From assembly GCA_018241695.1 (NCBI GenBank), contig JAFEDH010000004.1, positions 248,001-312,000 of the forward strand: DNA of 64,000 nucleotides, read 5' to 3'. Positions 57,356 through 64,000 of the stretch are shown here, piece by piece. The notes below the pieces were generated by a model. The model ran no database searches, was not told the DNA's origin, and saw only the letters and a program-made list of their open reading frames with translations. The translations under genes were made by a program, and so were the position numbers. Numbering within the stretch: the first letter of the stretch is position 1; each line of letters opens with the position of its first letter. Origin of the DNA: Pseudomonadota bacterium. Its GTDB lineage: Bacteria; Pseudomonadota; Gammaproteobacteria; Burkholderiales; Rhodocyclaceae.

Positions 57356-57655
57356 TCAACAGGGTACCGGCAGCAAGCGCTGACGCACTTCGGTGGCACA
57401 CAGTCCGGAGACCGTCACCTGTTTGCGACGGCCACTGTGGCCGCTTTTCAGCATGATGCAGGATTGTGGCAGATGCAGTTGTGCGGCGAGAAACCGGATC
57501 AGGGCCGCATTGGCCTTGCCGTCCACCGGAGGCGCCTGCAGGCGGATTTTCAGTGCATCGCCCTGCAGGCCTGCAACTTCGGACTGCCGCGCACCGGGCT
57601 GGATGTGCAGGATGAGCAGGGTGTCGTTGCCCGTGCCCCGCGCCCAGCCATTCAT
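57356..57655 (-). CDS. yggU: DUF167/YggU family protein
   Basis: A 99-residue small conserved protein. It has LLILHIQPGARQSEVAGLQG, IRLQAPPVDGKANAALIRFL and IMLKSGHSGRRKQVTV, the full YggU pattern. Function is unknown. Its start overlaps the yggT stop (ATGA). The neighbourhood yggS-proC-yggT-yggU is conserved in many proteobacteria. Confidence 0.93.
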   Translation of the reverse strand: MNGWARGTGNDTLLILHIQPGARQSEVAGLQGDALKIRLQAPPVDGKANAALIRFLAAQLHLPQSCIMLKSGHSGRRKQVTVSGLCATEVRQRLLPVPC

Positions 57656-58221
57656 GTCAGCAGGTGTGCGATGAGGGACTGGCGGCAGGCGGAGAGGACA
57701 ATCTGAAATGCCTGGATCGCGACGAGGAAGGCGATGGGGGAGAGATCCACGCCGCCGATGGGAGGAATGAAGCGCTGGAAGGGCGCGAGCAGGGGGCGGC
57801 TCAAGGCGGAAAACAGTGGCGCCAGGGGGGCAAAGGGATTGACCCAGGAGAGGATCGCATTCACCACGACGATGCCCAGCGCCAGGTGACAGGCGGCCTT
57901 GAGTGTTTCCAGCACCGCCAGAAGGGCGATGACGGGAATCGCGGCCCCTTCGCTGACGAGACCCTGCAGGCCATACATGAGGCCGAGATGGATGCCCTGG
58001 GACATCCAGGCCAGCACCAGGCTGGGCAGATCATGCCCCCAGGCGCTGGGGATCACGCGCCGCGCCGGGCGTGCCGCCCAGTCGGTGACGGCGATGAGGA
58101 ACTGGCCCACGGGATTGCGAAAGGGCGCACGGGCCCATTGCAGGGCGAAGCGGGCGAGAAAGGCGAGGCAGAAGAAACCGCAGATGGTTTCCAGAATCAG
58201 CGCGAAGAGCTGGATCAGCAT
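57652..58221 (-). CDS. yggT: YggT family membrane protein
   Basis: A 189-residue membrane protein with two YggT repeats. The first has LARFALQWARAPFRNPVGQF, the second has VNAILSWVNPFAPLAPLFSA. In E. coli YggT is linked to osmotic and potassium tolerance, and related proteins to division or photosystem placement, but its action is unclear. ATG 58221 overlaps the proC stop by one base (TGATG). Confidence 0.92.
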   Translation of the reverse strand: MLIQLFALILETICGFFCLAFLARFALQWARAPFRNPVGQFLIAVTDWAARPARRVIPSAWGHDLPSLVLAWMSQGIHLGLMYGLQGLVSEGAAIPVIALLAVLETLKAACHLALGIVVVNAILSWVNPFAPLAPLFSALSRPLLAPFQRFIPPIGGVDLSPIAFLVAIQAFQIVLSACRQSLIAHLLT

Positions 58222-59033
58222 CAATCCGCCCCCAGCAGATCGCACAATTCGCGCCCCCGCGCTTCCGCCGCCGCCACGCCCTGGCCGATGGCCGCTGCCA
58301 CCCCGGCAGCATCGAAAGTGTCGAGGGCAGCGGCGGTGGTGCCGCCTTTGGAGGTGACCCGCTGACGCAGGAGTGTGGGGGAATCGGTACTGCTGGCGGC
58401 GAGTTGCGCGGCGCCCAGAAAGGTTTCCACCGCCAGGGTGTGTGCCGTGGCTTCATCGAAACCCTGGGCACGGGCGGCGTTCTCCAGCGCCTCGATGAAA
58501 TAGAAGACGTAGCCGGGGCCACTGCCGGAAATGGCGGTGACGGCATCCATGCGCGCTTCGTCATCGACCCAGAAGGTGCGGCCGGCGGCACCCAGTATCT
58601 TCTCGGCAATAGTGCGCCCCTCGCGGTCCACGCTGGGGTCGGCGTAGAGGCCGGTGATGCCGGCGCCGATCAGGGCCGGCGTGTTGGGCATGCAGCGCAC
58701 CAGGCGCTGGTGGCCACCCAGCCAGCGGCTGAGATCCGCCAGGCGCAGGCCGGCGGCAATGCTGATGACGAGCTGGCCACCGAGCCGGCCGGCGAGCGGA
58801 GTGAGGGCTTCCTTCATCTGCTGGGGTTTGACTGCCAGCACCAGGGTTTCGCAGTTGAGGGCGGAGGCATCGGCCGTCGGGGCACAGCGCACGCCGTAGG
58901 CCGTGGTGAGTTTCTCGCGGCTTTCTTCGATGGGCTCCACCACCTGGATGGCGGCGGCGGAATAGCCCTGCTTGCGCAGTCCGCCGATGAGGGCATTGGC
59001 CATGTTGCCGCCGCCGAGGAAGGTGATTTTCAT
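58221..59033 (-). CDS. proC: pyrroline-5-carboxylate reductase
   Basis: A 270-residue enzyme for the last step of proline synthesis. It has the Rossmann start MKITFLGGGNMANALIGGL, the LVLAVKPQQMKEAL site, VRCMPNTPALIGAGITGLY and the C-terminal dimer motif VTSKGGTTAAALDTFD. ATG 59033 overlaps the yggS stop (ATGA). The frame is open upstream to 59507 but inside yggS. Confidence 0.96.
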   Translation of the reverse strand: MKITFLGGGNMANALIGGLRKQGYSAAAIQVVEPIEESREKLTTAYGVRCAPTADASALNCETLVLAVKPQQMKEALTPLAGRLGGQLVISIAAGLRLADLSRWLGGHQRLVRCMPNTPALIGAGITGLYADPSVDREGRTIAEKILGAAGRTFWVDDEARMDAVTAISGSGPGYVFYFIEALENAARAQGFDEATAHTLAVETFLGAAQLAASSTDSPTLLRQRVTSKGGTTAAALDTFDAAGVAAAIGQGVAAAEARGRELCDLLGAD

Positions 59034-59731
59034 ATCGTGTTTTCCTTTTGCATTCTGGTGCCGAAAATGGCGCTGCCGATCCGGACCAGGGTCGCGCCTT
59101 CCGCAATGGCATGCTCGAGATCTCCCGACATGCCCATGGAAAGGGTATCCAGTGCCAGGCCGAGAGTGTTGAGATGATCGCGCAAGTGCCGCAACTGCGC
59201 GAAGCGGCTGCGCAACAGCACGGTGTCGGTAGTGGGTTCGGGGATCGCCATCAGCCCGCGCAGCCGCAGCCGGGGCAGGCCGGCCACGGCTGTGGCCAGG
59301 GCCTCGGCCTGAGCTGGCGCGCAGCCTCCCTTGCTGGCTTCGCCGCTCACGTTGACCTGGATGCAGACCTGGAGCGGAGGCAGCGATGCCGGCCTTTGCC
59401 CGGACAGGCGCTGGGCAATCCTGAGCCGGTCGATGGTGTGGACCCAGTGGAAAGTCTCGGCCACGGGCCGGGTCTTGTTGCTCTGCAGGGGGCCGATGAA
59501 ATGCCATTCCAGGGCCGGATCATTCACTTCTGCCACCTTGGCCGCACCTTCCTGCACATAGTTCTCGCCAAAAGCCCGCTGACCGGCAGCGGCGGCGGCC
59601 CGGACGGCGGCGGCGGGCCAGGTCTTGCTCACCGCGAGCAGGATGACGGCACCGGTGGGCCGCCCGGCCGCCGCGCTGGCAGCGGCGATGCGTGCGCTCA
59701 CGGCTTGCAGGTTGGCGGGGATTGTTGGCAT
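59030..59731 (-). CDS. yggS: YggS family PLP-binding protein
   Basis: A 233-residue single-domain alanine-racemase-like protein that keeps PLP and amino-acid pools in balance and has no known reaction. It has VILLAVSKTWPAAAVRA (PLP Lys), RAFGENYVQEGAAKV, LEWHFIGPLQSNKTR and LSMGMSGDLEHAIAEGATLV. Start ATG 59731 lies at the edge of a near-palindromic AT-rich element that may be its promoter. First gene of the run yggS-proC-yggT-yggU. Confidence 0.95.
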   Translation of the reverse strand: MPTIPANLQAVSARIAAASAAAGRPTGAVILLAVSKTWPAAAVRAAAAAGQRAFGENYVQEGAAKVAEVNDPALEWHFIGPLQSNKTRPVAETFHWVHTIDRLRIAQRLSGQRPASLPPLQVCIQVNVSGEASKGGCAPAQAEALATAVAGLPRLRLRGLMAIPEPTTDTVLLRSRFAQLRHLRDHLNTLGLALDTLSMGMSGDLEHAIAEGATLVRIGSAIFGTRMQKENTI

Positions 59732-59750
59732 ATACTTGGCCGAGTATACC
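59722..59750. promoter_or_regulatory. divergent promoter region of yggS and pilT
   Basis: TATACTTGGCCGAGTATA at 59731-59748 is an 18-base near-palindrome (two mismatched positions). It presents a TATACT box on each strand. For pilT, TTGTTG at 59722-59727 and TATACC at 59745-59750 are 17 bases apart. The minus-strand box would place transcription of yggS only a few bases before its ATG. Confidence 0.5.
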
Positions 59751-59785
59751 TTTGCGGCACGCCACCTCTTCTTCCGGGAAATTTC

Positions 59786-60829
59786 ATGGACATCACTGAA
59801 CTTCTGGCATTCGTCGTCAAGAACAAGGCTTCCGACCTCCACCTTTCCGCCGGCCTGCCCCCCTTGATCCGGGTTCACGGCGATGTGCGGAAAATCAATC
59901 TGCCGCCCATGGAGCACAAGGAAGTGCACGCCATGATCTATGACATCATGAACGACGGGCAGCGCAAGTTCTACGAAGAAAACCTGGAGTGCGATTTCTC
60001 GTTCTCGGTGCCCAATCTGGCGCGGTTCCGGGTCAATGCCTTTGTCCAGAACCGTGGCGCCGGCGCCGTATTGCGGACCATTCCTTCCAAAGTGCTGACC
60101 CTGGAGCAGCTGGGCGCGCCGAAGAGTTTCAAGGATATCGCCAACCAGCCCCGTGGCATCGTGCTGGTTACCGGCCCCACCGGCTCGGGGAAGTCCACCA
60201 CCCTGGCGGCCATGGTCGATGACATCAACGAGAACGAACACGGCCACATCCTCACCGTCGAGGACCCGATCGAGTTCGTGCACGATTCCAAGAAATGCCT
60301 GGTGAACCAGCGCGAGGTCGGTCCCCATACCCTGTCCTTCAACAACGCCCTGCGCTCGGCCCTGCGCGAGGATCCGGACGTGATCCTGGTGGGCGAAATG
60401 CGCGATCTGGAAACCATCCGTCTTGCGCTCTCCGCCGCCGAAACCGGCCACCTGGTGTTCGGCACCCTGCACACCTCCAGCGCCGCCAAGACGGTGGACC
60501 GCATCGTCGATGTGTTCCCCGCCGCGGAAAAGGAAATGGTGCGCGCCATGCTCTCCGAATCCCTGCGCGCGGTGATCTCCCAGGCCCTGCTCAAGACCAA
60601 GGATGGCAATGGCCGGGTCGCTGCCCACGAGATCATGATCGGCACCCCGGCAATCCGCAATCTGATCCGCGAGAACAAGATCGCCCAGATGTATTCGGCG
60701 ATCCAGACCGGCCAGCAGTTCGGCATGCAGACGCTTGACCAGAATCTGCAGGATCTGGTCAAGCGCAATATCGTCTCGCCGGCCGAGGCCCGTAACAAGG
60801 CCGCCAACAAGGACAACTTCCCGGGCTGA
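59786..60829 (+). CDS. pilT: type IV pilus retraction ATPase PilT
   Basis: A 347-residue hexameric ATPase that powers pilus retraction for twitching. It has an N-terminal PAS-like part (DLHLSAGLPPLIRVHGDV), Walker A VTGPTGSGKSTTL, Asp box EDPIEFVH, Walker B DVILVGEMRD, the His box AAETGHLVFGTLHTSS, and the retraction motif AIRNLIRENKIAQMYSAIQ. ATG 59786 gives the normal length; the open frame above it (to 59048) runs inside yggS. Followed by pilU, and functionally tied to the Chp cluster in this window. Confidence 0.97.
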   Translation: MDITELLAFVVKNKASDLHLSAGLPPLIRVHGDVRKINLPPMEHKEVHAMIYDIMNDGQRKFYEENLECDFSFSVPNLARFRVNAFVQNRGAGAVLRTIPSKVLTLEQLGAPKSFKDIANQPRGIVLVTGPTGSGKSTTLAAMVDDINENEHGHILTVEDPIEFVHDSKKCLVNQREVGPHTLSFNNALRSALREDPDVILVGEMRDLETIRLALSAAETGHLVFGTLHTSSAAKTVDRIVDVFPAAEKEMVRAMLSESLRAVISQALLKTKDGNGRVAAHEIMIGTPAIRNLIRENKIAQMYSAIQTGQQFGMQTLDQNLQDLVKRNIVSPAEARNKAANKDNFPG

Positions 60830-60942
60830 TGGTCCGTGATCGGTTTCGGTGCTTGCCCCGGTTTCCCCGTCTTTCCGGCCTCCCCTCGCGGGGAGATCAC
60901 TAGTCAGAGCCGCCGTGGCGGCTGAAAGTTAAAGGCAGAATC

Positions 60943-62079
60943 ATGGAACGTGAAGAGGCGACGAAGTTCATCTACCAGCTGCTGGCCATGATGGTGCAGA
61001 AGAAGGGTTCCGACCTCTTCATCACCGCCGGCTTCCCGCCCGCGATCAAGATCGACGGCAAGATGACCCCGGCCACCACCCAGGCGTTGACGCCGCAGCA
61101 CACCGTCGAGCTGGCCCGGGCCATCATGAACGACAAGCAGGCCGCGGAATTCGAGGCCACGAAGGAATCCAACTTCGCCATTTCCCCCGCCAGCATCGGC
61201 CGCTTCCGCGTCAATGCCTTTGTCCAGCAGGGGCGTACCGGCCTGGTGCTGCGGACCATCAACGTCTCCATCCCCGATTTTGATGATCTCAAGCTGCCCC
61301 CGGTGCTGAAGGAGGTGGTGATGTCCAAGCGCGGCCTGGTGCTTTTCGTCGGCGGCACAGGCTCCGGCAAGTCCACTTCCCTGGCCGCCATGATCGGCTA
61401 TCGCAACCAGAATTCCCACGGCCACATCATCACCATCGAGGATCCGGTGGAATATGTGCATGACCACAGGAACTGCGTCATCACCCAGCGCGAGGTGGGC
61501 GTGGATACCGACTCCTGGGAAGCGGCCCTGAAGAACACTCTGCGTCAGGCGCCCGACGTGATCCTGATTGGCGAGATTCGCGACAAGGAGGTGATGGAGC
61601 ATGCCATCGCCTTCGCCGAAACCGGCCACCTGGCCATGGGCACCCTGCATGCCAACAATTCCAACCAGGCCCTGGACCGGATCATCAACTTTTTCCCCGA
61701 GGAGCGCAGGCCCCAGCTGCTGATGGATCTCTCCCTCAACCTCAAGGGCATCGTCTCCCAGCGCCTGATTCCCCTCAAGGAAGGCAAGGGCCGCGCCGCC
61801 GCCGTGGAAGTGCTGCTCAACTCGCCCCTGATCTCCGATCTGATCATGAAGGGCGAGGTGCACAGCATCAAGGAGATCATGAAGAAATCCCGCGAACTGG
61901 GCATGCAGACCTTCGATCAGGCCCTGTTCGATCTGCACGAGGCCGACCGCATCAGCTATGAAGACGCCCTGCGCTTCGCCGATTCGATGAACGAGGTGCG
62001 CCTGATGATCAAGCTCCACGGCAAGGAGTCGCAGGACAAGGATGTGAACTCCGGCATCCAGCATCTGGACATCGTCTGA
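60943..62079 (+). CDS. pilU: PilT-dependent retraction ATPase PilU
   Basis: A 378-residue PilT paralogue. It has SDLFITAGFPPAIKIDGKM, Walker A VGGTGSGKSTSL, EDPVEYVHDH, Walker B DVILIGEIRDKEVM and ETGHLAMGTLHANNSNQA. PilU supports PilT in forceful retraction. It follows pilT after 113 bases that hold two small GC hairpins (about 60880-60893 and 60908-60923) without a T-tract. Confidence 0.96.
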   Translation: MEREEATKFIYQLLAMMVQKKGSDLFITAGFPPAIKIDGKMTPATTQALTPQHTVELARAIMNDKQAAEFEATKESNFAISPASIGRFRVNAFVQQGRTGLVLRTINVSIPDFDDLKLPPVLKEVVMSKRGLVLFVGGTGSGKSTSLAAMIGYRNQNSHGHIITIEDPVEYVHDHRNCVITQREVGVDTDSWEAALKNTLRQAPDVILIGEIRDKEVMEHAIAFAETGHLAMGTLHANNSNQALDRIINFFPEERRPQLLMDLSLNLKGIVSQRLIPLKEGKGRAAAVEVLLNSPLISDLIMKGEVHSIKEIMKKSRELGMQTFDQALFDLHEADRISYEDALRFADSMNEVRLMIKLHGKESQDKDVNSGIQHLDIV

Positions 62080-62101
62080 CCATCGCCTGTACGCACCTGT
62101 G

Positions 62102-62135
62102 AGCTTCCCCCGCCCGGCTGTGGCGGGTGGGGGCT
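62102..62135. terminator. GC-rich hairpin between convergent pilU and sulfatase genes
   Basis: An imperfect inverted repeat of about 13 bp (one bulged T, two G-T pairs) around a short loop lies between the two convergent stops and reaches the sulfatase stop codon. It has no T-tract, so termination by it is uncertain. Confidence 0.35.
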
Positions 62136-64000
62136 ACAGCATGTCCACCCGCACCGTATCGATTGCGCCCGTGAACCCGAAGGGAGGAAGATAGGCGGCG
62201 CCAACCGGCGAACCGCGTTCACGGCCCACATTCACCGGCCCCAAGGAGGGGCCGACATGGCTGAAGCGGCCTTCACCGGCGGCGGCACCGTTGATCGTGA
62301 AGCGCACCCGGCCGCCGCCCCAGAGGCTCTTGCCGTCGTCACGCCGGTATTCGACGCTCACGGTCACGGCCCCCCCGGGTAGCGTGCCGTCGGCATATAC
62401 GGTTTCCCTGCTGCGACCGATGAAATTATGCTCGTAGGCCAGGCGGCCATCCTTCACATAGAGTACGAAGCCCCCTTCCCGCGCCCCTTCGGCGAAGATC
62501 ACACCTTCGGCACCGTTGTCCGGCACCTGCAGTGTTGCCTCCAGACGATGGGAGCCCATGAGGTTGGGCGCCACCGCCGGCGGCAGGCGCGGCGTATCGG
62601 CATGGAAGACGAACTGCCGCCGTCCTTCGATCAATGAGGGAATGCCGTTGCCACGGGCACTGATCATGTTGAGATTGAGCAGTGGATAAACGTGGTTACG
62701 CCGCGCTTCCTGATCGAACATCTTTTGCAGGGCTTGCAGCTTGCCGGGGTAGCGGGCGGACAGATCGCGGCTTTCGCTGAAATCCTCGTCCAGATGGTAG
62801 AGCGCCCATTCATCCGCCGCGAAATTCTCGCTGCGACCGGTGAACCCCTTCCAGGGCGAGGCATGTTTGGCGGCCGCGATCCAGCCGTCATGGTAAAGCG
62901 CGCGGTTGCCCACCATTTCGTAATACTGGGTGCGATGGTGTGATGGTGCTTGCGCATCGGTGAAGCTGGGCAGCAGGCTGCTGCCGTCGAGGGAGAGTTG
63001 CCGGATGCCGTCTACCCGGCCGGGCGCCGTAATGCCTATGGCGTCATATAGGGTGGGAACGATGTCGGTGATGTGGCCATACTGGCTGCGTACCTCCCCT
63101 CGTGCGGTGATGCGCGCGGGCCAGGAAACCACCAGCGGGTTGCGGGTGCCGCCGGAATGGGAGGCGACCTGCTTGGCCCACTGGAAGGGAGCATTGGTGG
63201 CCCAGGCCCAGCCCGCGGCAAAGTGATTGTCGTGAAGCGGCCCGCCCAGTTCATCGATAACTGCCAGTTGCTCCCTGACGGTGTCGTACCCTGCGAGGGT
63301 GGCGCCAAGATAGGTGGCGCGCATATTGCCGGAACCGCTCAATCCTGCCTCGGCGCTGCCGCCGTTGTCGCCGACGATATAGAGGATCAGGGTATTGTCG
63401 CCACGGGGGCCGTGACGCACGGCATCGAGCAGGCGACCGATCTCGTGGTCGGTCTGTTCCATGAAGGCGGCGAAGACCTCCATCTGCCGCGCATAGAGCC
63501 GTTTTTCATCCGGACCCAGGCTATCCCAGGCGGGCAGATCGGCGGGGCGGGGAGTAAGCGCCGCATCGGCGGGGATCACTCCCAGACGCTTTTGCCGCTC
63601 ATAGGTTTCGGCCCGCAGGACATCCCATCCGGCATCGAAGCGTCCCTTGTATCTGGCGATCCATTCCGCCGGCACATGGTGGGGTTCGTGGGCGGCGCCG
63701 GGTGCGAAGTAGAGAAAATAGGGCTTGTCCGGCGTGGCGGATTCAAGACCGTGAAGCCAGGTTATGGCGTCATTCACCAGATCGGTGGTGAGGTGATAGC
63801 CCTGCTCGGGCCGGGTCGGTGCTTCCACCGGCAGGGTGTTGCGGTAGAGGGGCGGCTCCCACTGGGTGACTGCACCTCCCATGAATCCGTAGAAATAGTC
63901 GAAACCCAGGCCGGTGGGCCAGCGGTCGAAAGGGCCGGACGGAGAAATTTCCCAGGGCGGGGTGTTGTGCCATTTGCCAAAAGCCGCCGTGCTGTAGCCG
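62134..64000 (-). CDS. arylsulfatase-family protein (5' end outside window)
   Basis: The frame stays open to the window edge and gives 621 residues lacking the N-terminus. The visible start GYSTAAFGKWHNTPPWE is the second sulfatase signature, so the catalytic Cys (formylglycine) lies just beyond the edge. Further sulfatase marks are YFLYFAPGAAHEPHHVPAEW, LYIVGDNGGSAEAGLSG and QVASHSGGTRNPLVVSWPAR. The C-terminal 150 residues look beta-rich (VTVSVEYRRDDGKSLWGGG). It should hydrolyse sulfate esters; substrate and location are not visible. An internal ATG at 63882 would cut off the signature. Confidence 0.92.
   Translation of the reverse strand, partial: GYSTAAFGKWHNTPPWEISPSGPFDRWPTGLGFDYFYGFMGGAVTQWEPPLYRNTLPVEAPTRPEQGYHLTTDLVNDAITWLHGLESATPDKPYFLYFAPGAAHEPHHVPAEWIARYKGRFDAGWDVLRAETYERQKRLGVIPADAALTPRPADLPAWDSLGPDEKRLYARQMEVFAAFMEQTDHEIGRLLDAVRHGPRGDNTLILYIVGDNGGSAEAGLSGSGNMRATYLGATLAGYDTVREQLAVIDELGGPLHDNHFAAGWAWATNAPFQWAKQVASHSGGTRNPLVVSWPARITARGEVRSQYGHITDIVPTLYDAIGITAPGRVDGIRQLSLDGSSLLPSFTDAQAPSHHRTQYYEMVGNRALYHDGWIAAAKHASPWKGFTGRSENFAADEWALYHLDEDFSESRDLSARYPGKLQALQKMFDQEARRNHVYPLLNLNMISARGNGIPSLIEGRRQFVFHADTPRLPPAVAPNLMGSHRLEATLQVPDNGAEGVIFAEGAREGGFVLYVKDGRLAYEHNFIGRSRETVYADGTLPGGAVTVSVEYRRDDGKSLWGGGRVRFTINGAAAGEGRFSHVGPSLGPVNVGRERGSPVGAAYLPPFGFTGAIDTVRVDML

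Noticed and set aside
59048..59785. Long N-terminal extension of PilT
   Set aside because: The extension is antisense to yggS and proC ends; PilT of normal length starts at 59786 with family residues from the first codon.
1..64000. tRNA, rRNA, CRISPR arrays, insertion sequences or prophage
   Set aside because: No cloverleaf with a TTCGA-type arm, no regular spacer-repeat pattern, no transposase or integrase reading frame was found; coding density is even throughout.

Overview
This window is a contiguous piece of a high-GC chromosome from a Gram-negative bacterium, most likely a betaproteobacterium. The evidence is the LPS core genes (waaC, waaA, a WaaE-type glucosyltransferase), TolC/RND efflux, a Chp chemosensory cluster, pilT/pilU, and a pyrB plus degenerate pyrC pair behind yqgE-ruvX. 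The gene orders (pcm-rhodanese-tolC; yggS-proC-yggT-yggU beside pilTU; uppP-yqiA-RNase II-tonB-aroE-mtgA) fit the Rhodocyclales/Nitrosomonadales side. A Sterolibacterium-like family is possible but is only a guess. Genes are tightly packed, many start codons overlap the previous stop (ATGA or TGATG), and no intergenic gap exceeds 300 bases. I see no rRNA, tRNA, CRISPR, insertion sequence or prophage.

Layout. 1-3443: end of glnA, a terminator, a small DUF4124 protein and the nitrogen two-component pair ntrB-ntrC. 3481-6548: LPS inner-core synthesis. 6552-13691, all on the minus strand: pcm-rhodanese-tolC, then a TetR-adaptor-RND pump operon preceded by a perfect 15-bp inverted-repeat operator. 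13884-18466: two ABC-F ATPases (YbiT and YheS types) flanking a SnoaL-like protein and a secreted coiled-coil protein. 18606-20950: a D-aminoacylase-type amidohydrolase and a MarR regulator. 20991-27432: a lipoprotein, then the uppP to mtgA run (cell wall, esterase, RNase, TonB, shikimate). 27544-32819: an unknown membrane protein, a TauE/SafE permease, a two-component system, CorA and a lipoprotein. 32860-35957: hemL-thiE-thiD and a divergent rubredoxin. 35981-44957: an SDR and pilG-pilH-pilI-pilJ-chpA. 44977-50909: a DDN-like reductase, an SDR, a small possible ribbon-helix-helix protein, an LPLAT, and a coupled periplasmic-binding-protein/c-di-GMP sensor operon. 50984-56128: a membrane HEAGH protein, yqgE-ruvX-pyrB-pyrC' and a diguanylate cyclase. 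56152-62079: a secreted PI-PLC-like enzyme, yggU-yggT-proC-yggS, and pilT-pilU. 62134-64000: an arylsulfatase cut by the window edge.

Working together. The largest shared theme is surface behaviour: the Chp array, the PilT/PilU retraction ATPases and two c-di-GMP enzymes all bear on type IV pilus motility and attachment. A second theme is the envelope (LPS core, undecaprenyl-phosphate recycling, MtgA, TonB, TolC/RND). Most genes are ordinary. The more unusual points are the TetR operator that reaches to the start codon, the catalytically degenerate dihydroorotase, a Chp cluster without adaptation enzymes, a DDN-like (F420 family) reductase, the binding-protein/GGDEF-EAL operon, a zinc-ribbon HEAGH membrane protein, and a helically phased T-tract repeat between thiD and the rubredoxin gene. 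I did not find a clearly new multi-gene system.
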